A stretch of DNA of 64,000 nt from positions 62,001 to 126,000 of the forward strand of contig CALWPP010000001.1 of the NCBI GenBank assembly GCA_944383455.1, read 5' to 3'. This document shows positions 1-9,230 of the stretch, in pieces. The stretch comes from an uncultured Peptostreptococcaceae bacterium (GTDB lineage: Bacteria; Bacillota; Clostridia; Peptostreptococcales; Peptostreptococcaceae). The notes under the pieces were generated by a model that made no database searches, was not told where the DNA came from, and was given only the letters and a program-made list of their open reading frames with translations. The position numbers and the translations under genes are program-made. The stretch's first letter is position 1; each line of letters opens with the position of its first letter.

Positions 1-256
1 CTTTAAATTGGTTTATTAAATCAACTTTGTTTACATTAGTTTCAAACATAGCTATTTGGATAGCTTTTCCAAGCCCTGTTATGTCACTTAATGGGAATGT
101 TGCTAAAACTGCAGTAAGAGAACCACCTAAAGTTATTATTATAGATGGAACGTCTATAAAAGAAGCGATATTCGCCTTTGCAGAAACAATACCAAAGAAC
201 GTCATACCAAGGGCTCCAACTAACCCTACAGGGGTTAATACATCTAGCTTTTTCAT
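1..256 (-). CDS. motA: Flagellar motor stator protein MotA (N-terminal part)
   Basis: The first 85 codons of a MotA-type stator subunit are present; the rest lies beyond the left edge. The protein starts MKKLDVLTPVGLVGALG and has an early membrane helix. A conserved segment follows (residues about 30-60: FIDVPSIIITLGGS then TFPLSDI) that matches the family start. MotA and MotB form the ion channel that drives the flagellar rotor. The ATG at 256 has a strong GAGGGGGA Shine-Dalgarno about 5 bases upstream. It starts 20 bases after flgE ends, so it is the next gene of the hook-basal-body operon. No flbD gene fits between flgE and motA, although many clostridia have one there. Confidence 0.9.
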   Translation of the reverse strand, partial: MKKLDVLTPVGLVGALGMTFFGIVSAKANIASFIDVPSIIITLGGSLTAVLATFPLSDITGLGKAIQIAMFETNVNKVDLINQFK

Positions 257-275
257 ATTATTTCCCCCTCAAAAA

Positions 276-1370
276 CTATCTCTTTAAGTTCATTATCTCT
301 TGTAATATCTCATCACTTGTAGTTATTACTTTACTCGATGCTTGGAATGCTCTTTGAGTAACTATCATTTCAGTAAATTCTTCTGATAAATCAACATTTG
401 ACATTTCTATTGCGCCTTGCTTTATCTTCCCAAGATTAGCATTTATTATAGCATTTCCAGAGTTTGCAGTTACTCCATAAAGATTTCCTGCTAACTGTTC
501 AAGTCCTTCTGGATTTTGAAATGCTGCCATTGTAAGTTGTTGATATCCTTCTGTTGGCTGACCTGATGAGTCAGTTTTTGGTGCTCTAGTTCCATCTTCA
601 AGAAGATAAGATATCTTACCATCTTGAGATATATTAAAGTTAACAACTTTTGTTAGCCTGGATATAGCATTTATATCCTGAACTTGACCTAAATCAGCTC
701 CTCCTAATGTTTGATACTTATATTGAGGTGCACCATTAGCATCAACCCCAGTTTGAATCCTTATAACACTAGTTCCTGCCTTAATACCATTTTGATCTTG
801 AGTTAAAACATAAACATCTTTTGGTATTTGAACTGGTGCTGCATCATTTTGTCCATCTCCATCAGTATCTATACTGTATCTTTGATCGCCTTCTGGAACT
901 TCTTCAATAGCTCCAGTTTGTTGATTAATTTGTGTTAATTTATTTAAAACTTTATATCCATCGGCAGTTACTAAGTTACCATTCATATCAAGACTAAAAG
1001 AACCGTCTCTAGTATAACCTACTTTTCCTCCACCCATAGATACAGCAAAAAATCCATCTCCATCTATCGCTAAATCTGTGGGTCTACCTGTTGGTTGTAT
1101 AGCTCCTTGTACCATATTTTTAAATATACCACTAACTTTAACTCCTATCCCAACTTGACCAGGACTTACCCCTCCAAGTACTAAAGCATTATCTGCAGTA
1201 CCACCTGGTGCACTAGCATATATTGAGTTTTGATATAATGCATCAGTAAATCTTGCACTACTCTTTTTAAATGCTGTAGTACCAACGTTAGCCGTATTAT
1301 TAGCTATAACATCTAGCTTTGTTTGATTAGCTTTCATTCCACTTATTCCTGAATACATCGATCTTAACAT
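276..1370 (-). CDS. flgE: Flagellar hook protein FlgE
   Basis: This 364-residue protein has the classic rod/hook/filament ends. The N-terminus reads MLRSMYSGISGMKANQTKLD with IANNTANVGTTAFKKS. The C-terminus reads SNVDLSEEFTEMIVTQRAFQ and ends in a helix typical of FlgE/FlgG. The middle includes the conserved DLAIDGDGFFAV segment. It polymerises into the flexible hook outside the cell after export through the flagellar type III system. It lies directly downstream of flgD (hook cap) and upstream of motA, the normal order in clostridial early flagellar operons. The length suits a short FlgE. FlgG is the nearest alternative, but the flgD neighbour favours FlgE. Confidence 0.93.
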   Translation of the reverse strand: MLRSMYSGISGMKANQTKLDVIANNTANVGTTAFKKSSARFTDALYQNSIYASAPGGTADNALVLGGVSPGQVGIGVKVSGIFKNMVQGAIQPTGRPTDLAIDGDGFFAVSMGGGKVGYTRDGSFSLDMNGNLVTADGYKVLNKLTQINQQTGAIEEVPEGDQRYSIDTDGDGQNDAAPVQIPKDVYVLTQDQNGIKAGTSVIRIQTGVDANGAPQYKYQTLGGADLGQVQDINAISRLTKVVNFNISQDGKISYLLEDGTRAPKTDSSGQPTEGYQQLTMAAFQNPEGLEQLAGNLYGVTANSGNAIINANLGKIKQGAIEMSNVDLSEEFTEMIVTQRAFQASSKVITTSDEILQEIMNLKR

Positions 1371-1398
1371 ATGATTATCTCTCCTTTTATAATAATTC

Positions 1399-2028
1399 TT
1401 AACTTACCTTTATTAATGAGGCATATTCAACAGAAACAACTTCTCCCGTTGATTCATCTTTTATATTCATATAAACAACACCATCTTTTATTTCAACACT
1501 TTCAACAACACCTTTTAATGTTTCAGGATTTTTTGACTCTTCACTACTTGACCCATCAGTCCCATCGACAGAAGTTTCTCCATCAGTAGAGCTTCCAGCA
1601 GATTCATTTCCTTCAGTAGCACCTTCTGGCTTATTATCAGTATCTTCCGTTTTATTATCGTCAGTATCTTCTTTATCAGCTTCTGGTTTGTATACTTCCA
1701 CAGTCTTACCGATAAGAGCACTCGCTCCGTTCATAGCAGAATTTATTAATAATCCATCTGTTAATGCGGTTAAATACTCCATATTATCATTTAGGTCCAT
1801 TATTTGCTCCATAGTTGTAAATTGTGAAAGTTGAGTTACGTATTGTGTTGGATCTTGAGGATTGAAAGGGTCTTGATTTTTCATTTGAGCAACTAATAAT
1901 TTTAAAAATAAGTCTTTACTTGCTTCCTCGCCTGGCATGACTATAGGAGTTCCATTCTCAGTTACATTAGAACTTCTAGATTTTGTATGAGTTTGCGTAA
2001 TAGATTGATTTGCTATAGTATTACTCAT
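1399..2028 (-). CDS. flgD: Flagellar hook-capping protein FlgD
   Basis: This 209-residue protein carries the FlgD N-terminal signature around residues 30-75 (DLFLKLLVAQMKNQDPFNPQ, then DPTQYVTQLSQFTTMEQIMD). FlgD forms the scaffold at the hook tip that lets FlgE subunits fold. Residues about 115-165 are an acidic, Asp/Glu/Ser/Thr-rich low-complexity insert (for example KEDTDDNKTEDTDNKPEG). A short C-terminal beta segment (VVESVEIKDGVVYMNIKDE) follows. The larger C-terminal FLG/Tudor-Ig module seen in other FlgD proteins looks reduced. It sits between fliK and flgE with 10- and 28-base gaps. Confidence 0.92.
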   Translation of the reverse strand: MSNTIANQSITQTHTKSRSSNVTENGTPIVMPGEEASKDLFLKLLVAQMKNQDPFNPQDPTQYVTQLSQFTTMEQIMDLNDNMEYLTALTDGLLINSAMNGASALIGKTVEVYKPEADKEDTDDNKTEDTDNKPEGATEGNESAGSSTDGETSVDGTDGSSSEESKNPETLKGVVESVEIKDGVVYMNIKDESTGEVVSVEYASLIKVS

Positions 2029-2038
2029 AATAGCCCCC

Positions 2039-3211
2039 CTATATCAGTATATTTAAATTATCTTCTTCAATCTGAGAGTTTTGTACTTCTTCAAACTCTA
2101 TACTATCACTCTTGTAGTTATTCTTTTTGTTTTTCTGTTCTTGATTTCTTTTATTAAATTCATTATTAAAACTATCTTCATTTAAGTTTTTATCATCATG
2201 ATTTATTGTAACTACAACATCTTTTATGTTAAATTTTGAGTCATCTAATTGCTTTATTAATTCAGCTAAATTTTTATTAACTATATCGTATGCTTCTTCG
2301 TTAGTAAGCTCTATAAATACAGTTGATAAGTCTCCCTCCTTAACAAGTTTTATACTCATTTCTCCTAATTCTTGAGGGTTTAACTTTACTTTTAACTCAT
2401 AAATACCATTACTACTCATAAATTTAACAGCTTTTATTGTGTCTTCTTCTATAAATTCTTGTCTTATTTCTGGCATTACTTGTTTTAAATCTAAAGTATT
2501 TTCACTATTTTCTACACTATTTGCTTGAAATGAGTAACCCCCTATATCTGCTATATTTTCTAGTATACTTAAATCATTATTAGAAGTCTCATGTTCAAAT
2601 AAATTGTTTTTATTTATCATACCATTAATATTTAAGTCTTCATTTGTCGAAAACATAACCTTATTATAAGACGTTTGAATGTTTTTTGCAATAGATTCTA
2701 ATATATCAAATTTATCCTCTTCTGTAATATCTTGTGAGTTTAATTCGCTATTCTCTTGTAAATCAAGCTCTTTTATATAATCACTTAGCTTTTTGAAATT
2801 TTCTTCATTTATTAAAAAATTGATAATTTTAATTAACCCAGAATCTGAAGTATCATCTAAAGTTCCAAGCTCTAATAAAAAATTATTACTATCTAATAAT
2901 TTATCTTTAATTTGTAAATCAAAAGATTCATCAATACCTAATAAATTACTTATATCAGTAAAATCAATATTATCTTGATTTTTTAACTGCATTAATAAAG
3001 CAATTATCATCTCATAGTTTATATTTACATCTTCTAAATTTGTATTTTCTAATTTACTTAATGAATCGCTATCATCATTTGATAAAATTTCACCTAATAT
3101 ACCTTTGAATTTATCATTTTTTGTAGTAGATATACTTCCTGTACTAGAAGATGAAGCTAATGAGTTACTTCCAGCATTTGAAGATACAATATTTAAGCTT
3201 ACGTCAATCAT
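2039..3211 (-). CDS. fliK: Flagellar hook-length control protein FliK
   Basis: This 390-residue protein is mostly low-complexity (Ser/Asn/Asp-rich). One conserved block at about residues 270-330 is the FliK C-terminal domain (LKVKLNPQELGEMSIKLVKE, then FIELTNEEAYDIVNKNLAEL), which switches export specificity through FlhB. The start is supported by GGAGAAGGTG overlapping the end of fliJ. FliK works as a secreted molecular ruler ending hook growth. The order fliJ-fliK-flgD-flgE is standard. The C-terminal tail (about residues 345-390) is charged and Asn/Glu-rich and is probably disordered. Confidence 0.9.
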   Translation of the reverse strand: MIDVSLNIVSSNAGSNSLASSSSTGSISTTKNDKFKGILGEILSNDDSDSLSKLENTNLEDVNINYEMIIALLMQLKNQDNIDFTDISNLLGIDESFDLQIKDKLLDSNNFLLELGTLDDTSDSGLIKIINFLINEENFKKLSDYIKELDLQENSELNSQDITEEDKFDILESIAKNIQTSYNKVMFSTNEDLNINGMINKNNLFEHETSNNDLSILENIADIGGYSFQANSVENSENTLDLKQVMPEIRQEFIEEDTIKAVKFMSSNGIYELKVKLNPQELGEMSIKLVKEGDLSTVFIELTNEEAYDIVNKNLAELIKQLDDSKFNIKDVVVTINHDDKNLNEDSFNNEFNKRNQEQKNKKNNYKSDSIEFEEVQNSQIEEDNLNILI

Positions 3212-3214
3212 ACT

Positions 3215-3652
3215 CTACACCTTCTCCCTATTTCGTATATATGCATAAAGCGCAAATTCATCATTATTTATTTGTTCAATTCGTTCTTCTTCTTTTTGTA
3301 ATTTTCTTATTTCATTTTCTTTCAATGTCTCAAGAGATTTTCTTTTTATCTGTTTATTTATAAAATCTTCTTTAGCTTTTAACAAATTTTGTTCTTCTTT
3401 TTTTAGTTCAATATTAGTTTCCTCTATTGATTTTGTAATAGCTGTAAGATAATTAAAAGCTATTTTTTGACTTATAATATCCTCATATGATGTTACATCT
3501 GAATATTTATTGTAGTCATCTTTTAATTGTTTTAATTTATTCTCAACAGCTATTTTTTTGTTTTGGGCCTTTCCATAAGCTATTTTACTTTCATCTTCTT
3601 CTTTTATTCTTATATCAAGAAGTTTTTGGAGTTTGAATTTATACTTTGCCAT
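3215..3652 (-). CDS. fliJ: Flagellar export chaperone/ATPase stalk FliJ
   Basis: This 145-residue all-helical protein begins MAKYKFKLQKLLDIRIKEED, the usual FliJ start, and is rich in Lys/Glu heptads that suggest an antiparallel coiled coil. FliJ inserts into the FliI hexamer like a rotary stalk and links it to FlhA during flagellar protein export. It lies 4 bases downstream of fliI and 3 bases upstream of fliK. Sequence conservation in this family is low, so the assignment rests on the N-terminal motif, length, coiled coil and position. Confidence 0.9.
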   Translation of the reverse strand: MAKYKFKLQKLLDIRIKEEDESKIAYGKAQNKKIAVENKLKQLKDDYNKYSDVTSYEDIISQKIAFNYLTAITKSIEETNIELKKEEQNLLKAKEDFINKQIKRKSLETLKENEIRKLQKEEERIEQINNDEFALYAYIRNREKV

Positions 3653-3656
3653 AAGC

Positions 3657-4958
3657 CTAGTTTAACATATTTTCAAGTGTCTCTTTACTTACTTCAAATG
3701 GAGTACTTTCATTTACTCCTTGTTTTAGATAGTCATTGACTTTATCTATATAATCAATAGCTTTATCTATTTTAGGATTAGAACCCTTATCATACGCACC
3801 AATATTAATCAGATCTTCTGCCTCTTTATAAGTTGCTAAAATATCTCTTGCCAAAGATGCTGCCTTGTTATGTTCTTCAGTTGCAATTTCTTTCATAAGT
3901 CTACTTACGCTATTTAATATATCTATTGCTGGGTAATGATTTTTATGAGCAAGTTGTCTTGAAAGTACAATATGACCATCAAGTATACCTCTTACAGTAT
4001 CTGCTATTGGTTCATTAAAATCATCTCCATCAACCAATACAGTATAAAATGCAGTTATAGAGCCATTTTCAGATGTTCCAGTTCGTTCCATAAGTTTTGG
4101 TAACATTGCAAAAACAGAAGGAGTATATCCTTTTTGAGCAGGTGGCTCACCAATCGCAAGACCAACCTCCCTTTGTGCCATAGCAAATCTTGTTACAGAG
4201 TCCATCATAAGCAAAACTTTTTTGCCTTGATCTCTAAAATACTCTGCTATTGCCGTTCCTGTTAAAGCACCTTTAAGTCTTACTAAAGGAGACTTATCTG
4301 ATGTAGCACAAACCACAACAGATTTTTTCATTCCTTCCTCTCCTAAATCTCTTTCTATAAAGTCAAGAACTTCTCTTCCACGCTCTCCAATAAGTGCTAT
4401 AACATTTACATCAGCTTTTGCAGTTCTTGCCATCATTCCTAAAGTTGTACTTTTACCAACACCACTACCTGCAAATATACCTATCCTTTGACCTTCGCCA
4501 CAAGTTAAAAAACCATCAATAGCTCTAATACCAGTTGGCATTATATTAGTTATTCTTGGTCTTTTCATAGGATCTGGTGGTTCATTAAACAAACTGTATC
4601 TTTCACCGCTTATAACTGCATCTTTATCAATTGGATTTCCTATACCATCTAGTATTTTTCCTAAAAGATCATCACTACATCTAACACTAAGAGGAATACC
4701 TTTTGCAACTACCCTACAGCCTGGTCCTATACCTGCTAGTTCGCCAAGTGGCATAAGTATAACAAAACCATCTTTAAATCCAACAACTTCACAGTCTATA
4801 GGATTATTTAAATTATTATAAACTTCACATAATTCACCAACAAAAGCTTTTATTCCTTCAACTTCAATAGTTAAACCTATTACCTTTTTAACCTTACCTT
4901 CACAAACACTCAAAGGAATATCATTTATCCTTTTAGTTAGCTTTTCAAAGTCTATCAT
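3657..4958 (-). CDS. fliI: Flagellum-specific export ATPase FliI
   Basis: This 433-residue protein belongs to the F1/V1-like ATPase family. Walker A is AGSGVGKS near residue 170, with Lys169. Walker B is VLLMMDSVTR, preceded by GERGREVLDF, and the signature EPPAQKGYTPSVFAMLPKL follows. FliI powers loading of substrates onto the flagellar type III gate in the cytoplasm with FliH and FliJ. The start overlaps the end of fliH by 4 bases, suggesting translational coupling. The length matches the family (about 430-450). RecA-fold paralogues such as AtpD are excluded by the flagellar context and the FliI-specific N-terminus. Confidence 0.97.
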   Translation of the reverse strand: MIDFEKLTKRINDIPLSVCEGKVKKVIGLTIEVEGIKAFVGELCEVYNNLNNPIDCEVVGFKDGFVILMPLGELAGIGPGCRVVAKGIPLSVRCSDDLLGKILDGIGNPIDKDAVISGERYSLFNEPPDPMKRPRITNIMPTGIRAIDGFLTCGEGQRIGIFAGSGVGKSTTLGMMARTAKADVNVIALIGERGREVLDFIERDLGEEGMKKSVVVCATSDKSPLVRLKGALTGTAIAEYFRDQGKKVLLMMDSVTRFAMAQREVGLAIGEPPAQKGYTPSVFAMLPKLMERTGTSENGSITAFYTVLVDGDDFNEPIADTVRGILDGHIVLSRQLAHKNHYPAIDILNSVSRLMKEIATEEHNKAASLARDILATYKEAEDLINIGAYDKGSNPKIDKAIDYIDKVNDYLKQGVNESTPFEVSKETLENMLN

Positions 4959-5743
4959 ATTAACTCCTCTTTTATTTTTTGTAGTATAGAATCAATACCA
5001 AGTATTATTTTTCCATTTTCTGTATCAATTTGTACATTACCCTCATCTATATTATTGTCTTCTAAAACAAAAACTTCAGATTCTATTTTCTTAGTATTTT
5101 TTAAAATATTAATTTCTGTTAAAATACTTTCTTTATATAAAGGATTAACTCTTATAACAAAATTATTTTTAAGCTCATATTCTTCTATAGTACTATTTAC
5201 TAAAGAATTTATAGATGATGAGTCTTTGAATTTTTCACGAAGTACTTTTTCTGATATAGTAAGTATCATATTTATAATATTAGTTTTATTTGATTTCATA
5301 TACGAAATAACTGAGTTATGAGCATTTTTCAAGATATCTTCAGCTTCATCAACTATTTTTTTAGATTCTTCTCTTGCTTTTTCTATGTTATCATCATAAG
5401 CTTCTTTGTATCCATCCTCATAACCATTAGTACGACCTTCGTCATATCCTTTTTCGTATGCTTCTTTTTCTATACTCTTAGCATTTTCATTAGAAGCATT
5501 TATAATGCTTTCTCTCTCAGAATTTGCTACTTTAACTATTTCATCATATTCAAACTTAGCTTTTTGTAAAATCTCATCAGCTTCTTTATTAGCTACTCTT
5601 ATTTTTTCTTCTAATTCATTTTCTATCTCTGCTCTTATCTTTTCTTCTAAATTTTCTTTAGGTTCATCATCTAAGTCTAATTTTTTTTTCTTTTTTACAA
5701 CAAAATTAACAGGTACCTTCTTTATATTAGCAGATGTTTGCAT
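4955..5743 (-). CDS. fliH: Flagellar assembly protein FliH
   Basis: This 262-residue protein has a long charged N-terminal coiled coil (residues about 25-140) with Gly-rich heptads (EKEAYEKGYDEGRTNGYEDG). The GxxxG-like repeat zone is characteristic of FliH. A C-terminal domain of the FliH/V-ATPase-E type follows (about 150-262). FliH dimers bind FliI and regulate it at the export gate. It lies between fliG and fliI and overlaps fliI by 4 bases. The family is divergent, but the GYxxGxxxGYxxG repeat and gene order are decisive. Confidence 0.92.
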   Translation of the reverse strand: MQTSANIKKVPVNFVVKKKKKLDLDDEPKENLEEKIRAEIENELEEKIRVANKEADEILQKAKFEYDEIVKVANSERESIINASNENAKSIEKEAYEKGYDEGRTNGYEDGYKEAYDDNIEKAREESKKIVDEAEDILKNAHNSVISYMKSNKTNIINMILTISEKVLREKFKDSSSINSLVNSTIEEYELKNNFVIRVNPLYKESILTEINILKNTKKIESEVFVLEDNNIDEGNVQIDTENGKIILGIDSILQKIKEELI

Positions 5744-5760
5744 ATAAATCGCCTCTTATT

Positions 5761-6852
5761 TTATATAAACTCATCTTCAGATGATCTTGCAAGTGTTATT
5801 TCTCCTGATTCTTCAAGTTTTCTTACAACATTTACTATATTTTGTTGAGATTCTTCAACTTGAGAAATTTTAACCTTACCTAACATAGCAATTTCTTCTG
5901 AAAGAGCTTGCGCTGCTCTTTGAGATTGGTTTTTAAGTATAACTTTTTCAACCTCTTTACTTGAACCTTTAAGAGCGAAAGCAAGGTCTTTAACATTAAC
6001 CTCTTTAAGAACTTTTTGTATAGCTGAGTTATCAAGTCTTATGATATCATCAAATACAAACATATTAGCTTTGATTTCTTCTGCCATAGCTTCATCTCGT
6101 TCTTCGATATACTTAATAATAGTTTTTTCTGTTTTTCTATCAACATTAGCAAGTATTTCAAGAAGACTGTTGATACCACCAGAACTTTCCATTTCTCTTT
6201 GACCAAGTTTAGATAATTTAGCTTCAACAGCTTTATCAATAGCTTGTATAACTCCTGGTGCTATTGAGTATGGAGTTCCAAGCTTTAAAGATACTTCAAC
6301 TTTTAAGTCTTCTTGCATCTCACTTAAAACTACAGCTGCTTTTTCTGGTTGTATATGAGCTAGTATTATTGCTATAGTTTGAGTACTTTCTCCTTGTATA
6401 GCCGCTAATATTTGGCTAGCATCAGCTTTTCTAGCAGCCATGAATAATCTTGTATAAGCATCATATCTGATACCTTCAAGTAATTTTGACGCTCTTTGTG
6501 AACCAAGAGCTCCACTTAATAAAGCCTTTGCAGACTTCATACCACCTTCAAGAACTTCTCCCTTACCTTTATTAATTTCTATAAATTCTTGAAGTATTTC
6601 TCTTCTTTCTCTTGCTGATATAACATCAATACTGGCAATTTCAACACCTATTTTTTGAATTTTTTTGTCAGATAGATTTTTAAGTACAGCTGATGACACT
6701 TCAGTTCCAAGTGTCATCAGTAGTACGGCAGATTTTCTTGCTCCAGATATTTTCCTTGCCTTAGGAATATTACCTAAATCAAATGCATTAACCGAATTAG
6801 GTACTTGTAAAGATTCATCAGCTAAACTATTTGTTTCTGTTACATCTAACAT
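5761..6852 (-). CDS. fliG: Flagellar motor switch protein FliG
   Basis: This 363-residue protein has the FliG armadillo-like layout. The N-terminal domain includes GARKSAVLLMTLGTEVSSAV, the middle domain has the EHPQ-like region (IILAHIQPEKAAVVLSEM), and the C-terminal torque domain contains MFVFDDIIRLDNSAIQKVLK and KNQSQRAAQALSEEI. FliG links the MS ring (FliF) to the C ring and interacts with MotA to generate torque. About 25 extra residues precede the usual start region. Gaps to fliF and fliH are 10 and 17 bases, consistent with one operon. Confidence 0.97.
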   Translation of the reverse strand: MLDVTETNSLADESLQVPNSVNAFDLGNIPKARKISGARKSAVLLMTLGTEVSSAVLKNLSDKKIQKIGVEIASIDVISARERREILQEFIEINKGKGEVLEGGMKSAKALLSGALGSQRASKLLEGIRYDAYTRLFMAARKADASQILAAIQGESTQTIAIILAHIQPEKAAVVLSEMQEDLKVEVSLKLGTPYSIAPGVIQAIDKAVEAKLSKLGQREMESSGGINSLLEILANVDRKTEKTIIKYIEERDEAMAEEIKANMFVFDDIIRLDNSAIQKVLKEVNVKDLAFALKGSSKEVEKVILKNQSQRAAQALSEEIAMLGKVKISQVEESQQNIVNVVRKLEESGEITLARSSEDEFI

Positions 6853-6862
6853 AAATACCTCC

Positions 6863-8416
6863 TTAATCGTTTAACCACTTGTTAATAATTTCTGTAACTT
6901 GTTCTGGATTTTCTTCTGAGAACTTCTTAACTTCTTCTTCTAAGCTTAATCCTTCCTCATCATCTTCTCCAGTTTTATCTATTCTAGTTTTTTCCATTTG
7001 TTCTAATTGTTTATTAATCATTTCTATTTCATCTTCTTCACTTGTTTCTTCAGCTTCTTGAGCTTTTTTCTTCTTAAGAACAAAGAATGCTATAAGAGCT
7101 ATTATAACTATTAAAGCTATAATACCTGCTATCATCATAGTTTGTTTTTGCTTTTTAGCTTGCTCTTCAGCTGCTATTTCATCTTCAAGGTCTACAGGTT
7201 CAAAGTTCATAGCAACAACCGCAACATTATCCCCTCTTTCAGCATCCATACCAACTGCATTTGCAACTAAAGATTCTACATCTCTCATTGTTCCTGCATC
7301 AAGCTCTGCATTTATTGCAATTGATGCTGTTATTCTTTTTATGTCACCTTGTGCTTTTATAGTTTTTGTTTCAGTTTGCCCTGTTGTAAACTCAAGATGT
7401 TCTTCCTTACTTTCTGAAGTACTTCCACCATCAGTATCTTCAGCCTGTTGAGTCATATTGTCATCTATAGTTCCACCAGATTGCCCACTCTCTTCTGTAA
7501 CATTTTCTTTTCTATCTTCAAGTATAGCAACTCTATTTGGATCTATTATAAGTTCTGTTACCTCACTAGTATCAAAATTTAAATCAGAGTTTACACTAAC
7601 ACTTACTTTACCAACACCAAACATAGGCTCCAGTAAAGATTTTATAGATTTTTCTAAATCAGAGTTTAGTTGTTTCTCAGCATTTCTAGATAAATCAAGA
7701 CCACTTTCAGTAGATGTTATTGCATTTCCTTCTTCATCAAATAATCCTTCAGATAATAAGTTCATACTTTGGTCAATAACTTCTACATTTTGTTTTGGTA
7801 TATTAAATCCACTAGCTGAAACTAATGAAATAATAGACCTAACTTGTTCTTTAGTTAATGATTTGCCTGGATTTAATGTGACATAAACTGCTGCACTTCC
7901 TTCAACAGATTCATCTACAAATACAGATTTTTGACCTTGAGTTATGTGAACTCTCGCATCTTGAATTTGAGGGAAAGTTTTTATAGTTCTTTCTAACTCT
8001 CCTTGAATAACTCTTAGCTTTTTTAATTCAAACTCTTCATCAGTAAGTCCAAATGAAGAACCTTCATCAAATATCTCAAAACCTTTTGATCCCCCGGTTA
8101 TCTTAGGTGATAGCTGTATTCTAAGCTTATCAACCTGGTCTTTTAGTACATATATAGTGTCACCTTTTATTTTCATATCAACACCAGCTGATTCAAGCTC
8201 TTGAGTTACAACTAAAGCATCATTAGCATCAAGCCCTGAAAATAAAACACCATATTTATTATCTTTCATATACTTAAAACCAAAAAAACCAGCAGCTATT
8301 AATGCAACAACTAAAACACCTAGTGCAATCTTTTTAGATGTAGGTAATGCTACAAATTTATCTTTTTTATCTGCTGCAAAATCTTTTGCTTTTTGCGATA
8401 CTTCTTTTACGTCCAT
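6863..8416 (-). CDS. fliF: Flagellar MS-ring protein FliF
   Basis: This 517-residue protein has two membrane helices, at about residues 29-50 (KKIALGVLVVALIAAGFFGF) and 425-447 (MMIAGIIALIVIIALIAFFV). They flank the large periplasm-side ring-building domain (GVLFSGLDANDALVVTQELE and EFELKKLRVIQGELERTIKT). The C-terminus is acidic and ends EQVTEIINKWLND, the FliG-binding tail. FliF nucleates the basal body in the membrane. Residues about 300-345 form an acidic Ser/Glu/Gln-rich loop, a common variable part of the family. Confidence 0.96.
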   Translation of the reverse strand: MDVKEVSQKAKDFAADKKDKFVALPTSKKIALGVLVVALIAAGFFGFKYMKDNKYGVLFSGLDANDALVVTQELESAGVDMKIKGDTIYVLKDQVDKLRIQLSPKITGGSKGFEIFDEGSSFGLTDEEFELKKLRVIQGELERTIKTFPQIQDARVHITQGQKSVFVDESVEGSAAVYVTLNPGKSLTKEQVRSIISLVSASGFNIPKQNVEVIDQSMNLLSEGLFDEEGNAITSTESGLDLSRNAEKQLNSDLEKSIKSLLEPMFGVGKVSVSVNSDLNFDTSEVTELIIDPNRVAILEDRKENVTEESGQSGGTIDDNMTQQAEDTDGGSTSESKEEHLEFTTGQTETKTIKAQGDIKRITASIAINAELDAGTMRDVESLVANAVGMDAERGDNVAVVAMNFEPVDLEDEIAAEEQAKKQKQTMMIAGIIALIVIIALIAFFVLKKKKAQEAEETSEEDEIEMINKQLEQMEKTRIDKTGEDDEEGLSLEEEVKKFSEENPEQVTEIINKWLND

Positions 8417-8436
8417 CAGATTTCTCCTTTAATAGA

Positions 8437-8754
8437 TTACATCTGCACACTATTTAGCTGTTGATATGCATCATAAAGTTTATTTCTTACTTCTAACATA
8501 AGTTGCATTGACATTTGTGATTCTTGAACTGATAGCATAACTTCATGCATGCTAACATCTTCACCTTTTATTAGTGACTCTATCTTATTGTTAGCATTTA
8601 CTTGAGTTTCATTCACTTTTGATATAGCACCTTTTATAACATCTTCAAAATTAGTTTTTTCAGTTAATTTATCTTCGGTCAAGTTATTTGGTATAGTATT
8701 ATTTTTTACTACTTCAGAAAAAATCTTAGGATTTAAATTCTTAACAGTCATCAT
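8437..8754 (-). CDS. fliE: Flagellar hook-basal body protein FliE
   Basis: This is a protein of about 105 residues with the FliE C-terminal signature (GEDVSMHEVMLSVQESQMSM, then LMLEVRNKLYDAYQQL). FliE joins the MS ring to the proximal rod and is the first rod protein exported. An upstream in-frame ATG at 8769 would add MEGID, but those codons are the Shine-Dalgarno itself (GGAGGGG at 8761-8767). Translation therefore more likely starts at 8754, or the adjacent ATG at 8751. It lies between flgC and fliF. Confidence 0.93.
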   Translation of the reverse strand: MMTVKNLNPKIFSEVVKNNTIPNNLTEDKLTEKTNFEDVIKGAISKVNETQVNANNKIESLIKGEDVSMHEVMLSVQESQMSMQLMLEVRNKLYDAYQQLNSVQM

Positions 8755-8822
8755 ATCAATCCCCTCCATAGTATTACCATTTAATAAGTTTTAATTTATA
8801 TTCAAATATTTATATATATTAA

Positions 8823-9227
8823 TTATCTTCCTATTTCTAAAGCCTTCGATATCATACTTTTTTGAGCATTTAAAGTATCAACATTTGATTCATAAGCTCT
8901 TGATGCAGTTATTAAATCAGCCATTTCAACCAATATATCTACATTTGGATATTCAACATATCCTTCTTCATCTGCATCTGGATGATTTGGCTCATAAAGT
9001 CTTCTAAGTGGAGTTTCATCATCAACTATCTCATCAGCTTTTACTCCAAGCATTCCTAATTTCTCATCATAATTTTCTTTGAATAAAGCTACTTTTCTAA
9101 CATATGCACCACCATCTTCAGTTCTAGTAGTTCTAACATTTGCAACATTAGAAGATATTACGTCCATTCTTAATCTTTCTGCTGTAAGTGCACTCGCACT
9201 TATTCTCATTCCACTAAAAACACTCAT
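8823..9227 (-). CDS. flgC: Flagellar proximal rod protein FlgC
   Basis: This 134-residue rod protein has the N-terminus [20 protein letters not shown] with [18 protein letters not shown]. The C-terminus [20 protein letters not shown] with [15 protein letters not shown] is typical of FlgC. It assembles on top of FlgB/FliE in the rod that crosses the wall. The ATG is 3 bases after the flgB stop, and the length matches the family (about 135). It is followed by a 68-base gap and then fliE. Confidence 0.96.
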   Translation of the reverse strand: MSVFSGMRISASALTAERLRMDVISSNVANVRTTRTEDGGAYVRKVALFKENYDEKLGMLGVKADEIVDDETPLRRLYEPNHPDADEEGYVEYPNVDILVEMADLITASRAYESNVDTLNAQKSMISKALEIGR

Positions 9228-9230
9228 TTA

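Noticed and set aside
1515..1721. Second minus-strand frame inside flgD, as a sign of frameshift
   Set aside because: The main flgD frame is continuous through the acidic insert and resumes a plausible C-terminus, so no frameshift is needed.
2644..2652. TGTCGAA 0A box inside fliK
   Set aside because: A seven-base match within coding sequence is expected by chance and has no promoter near it.
7458..7886. 142-codon plus-strand open frame opposite fliF
   Set aside because: Shadow of fliF; composition and lack of start signals argue against a gene.
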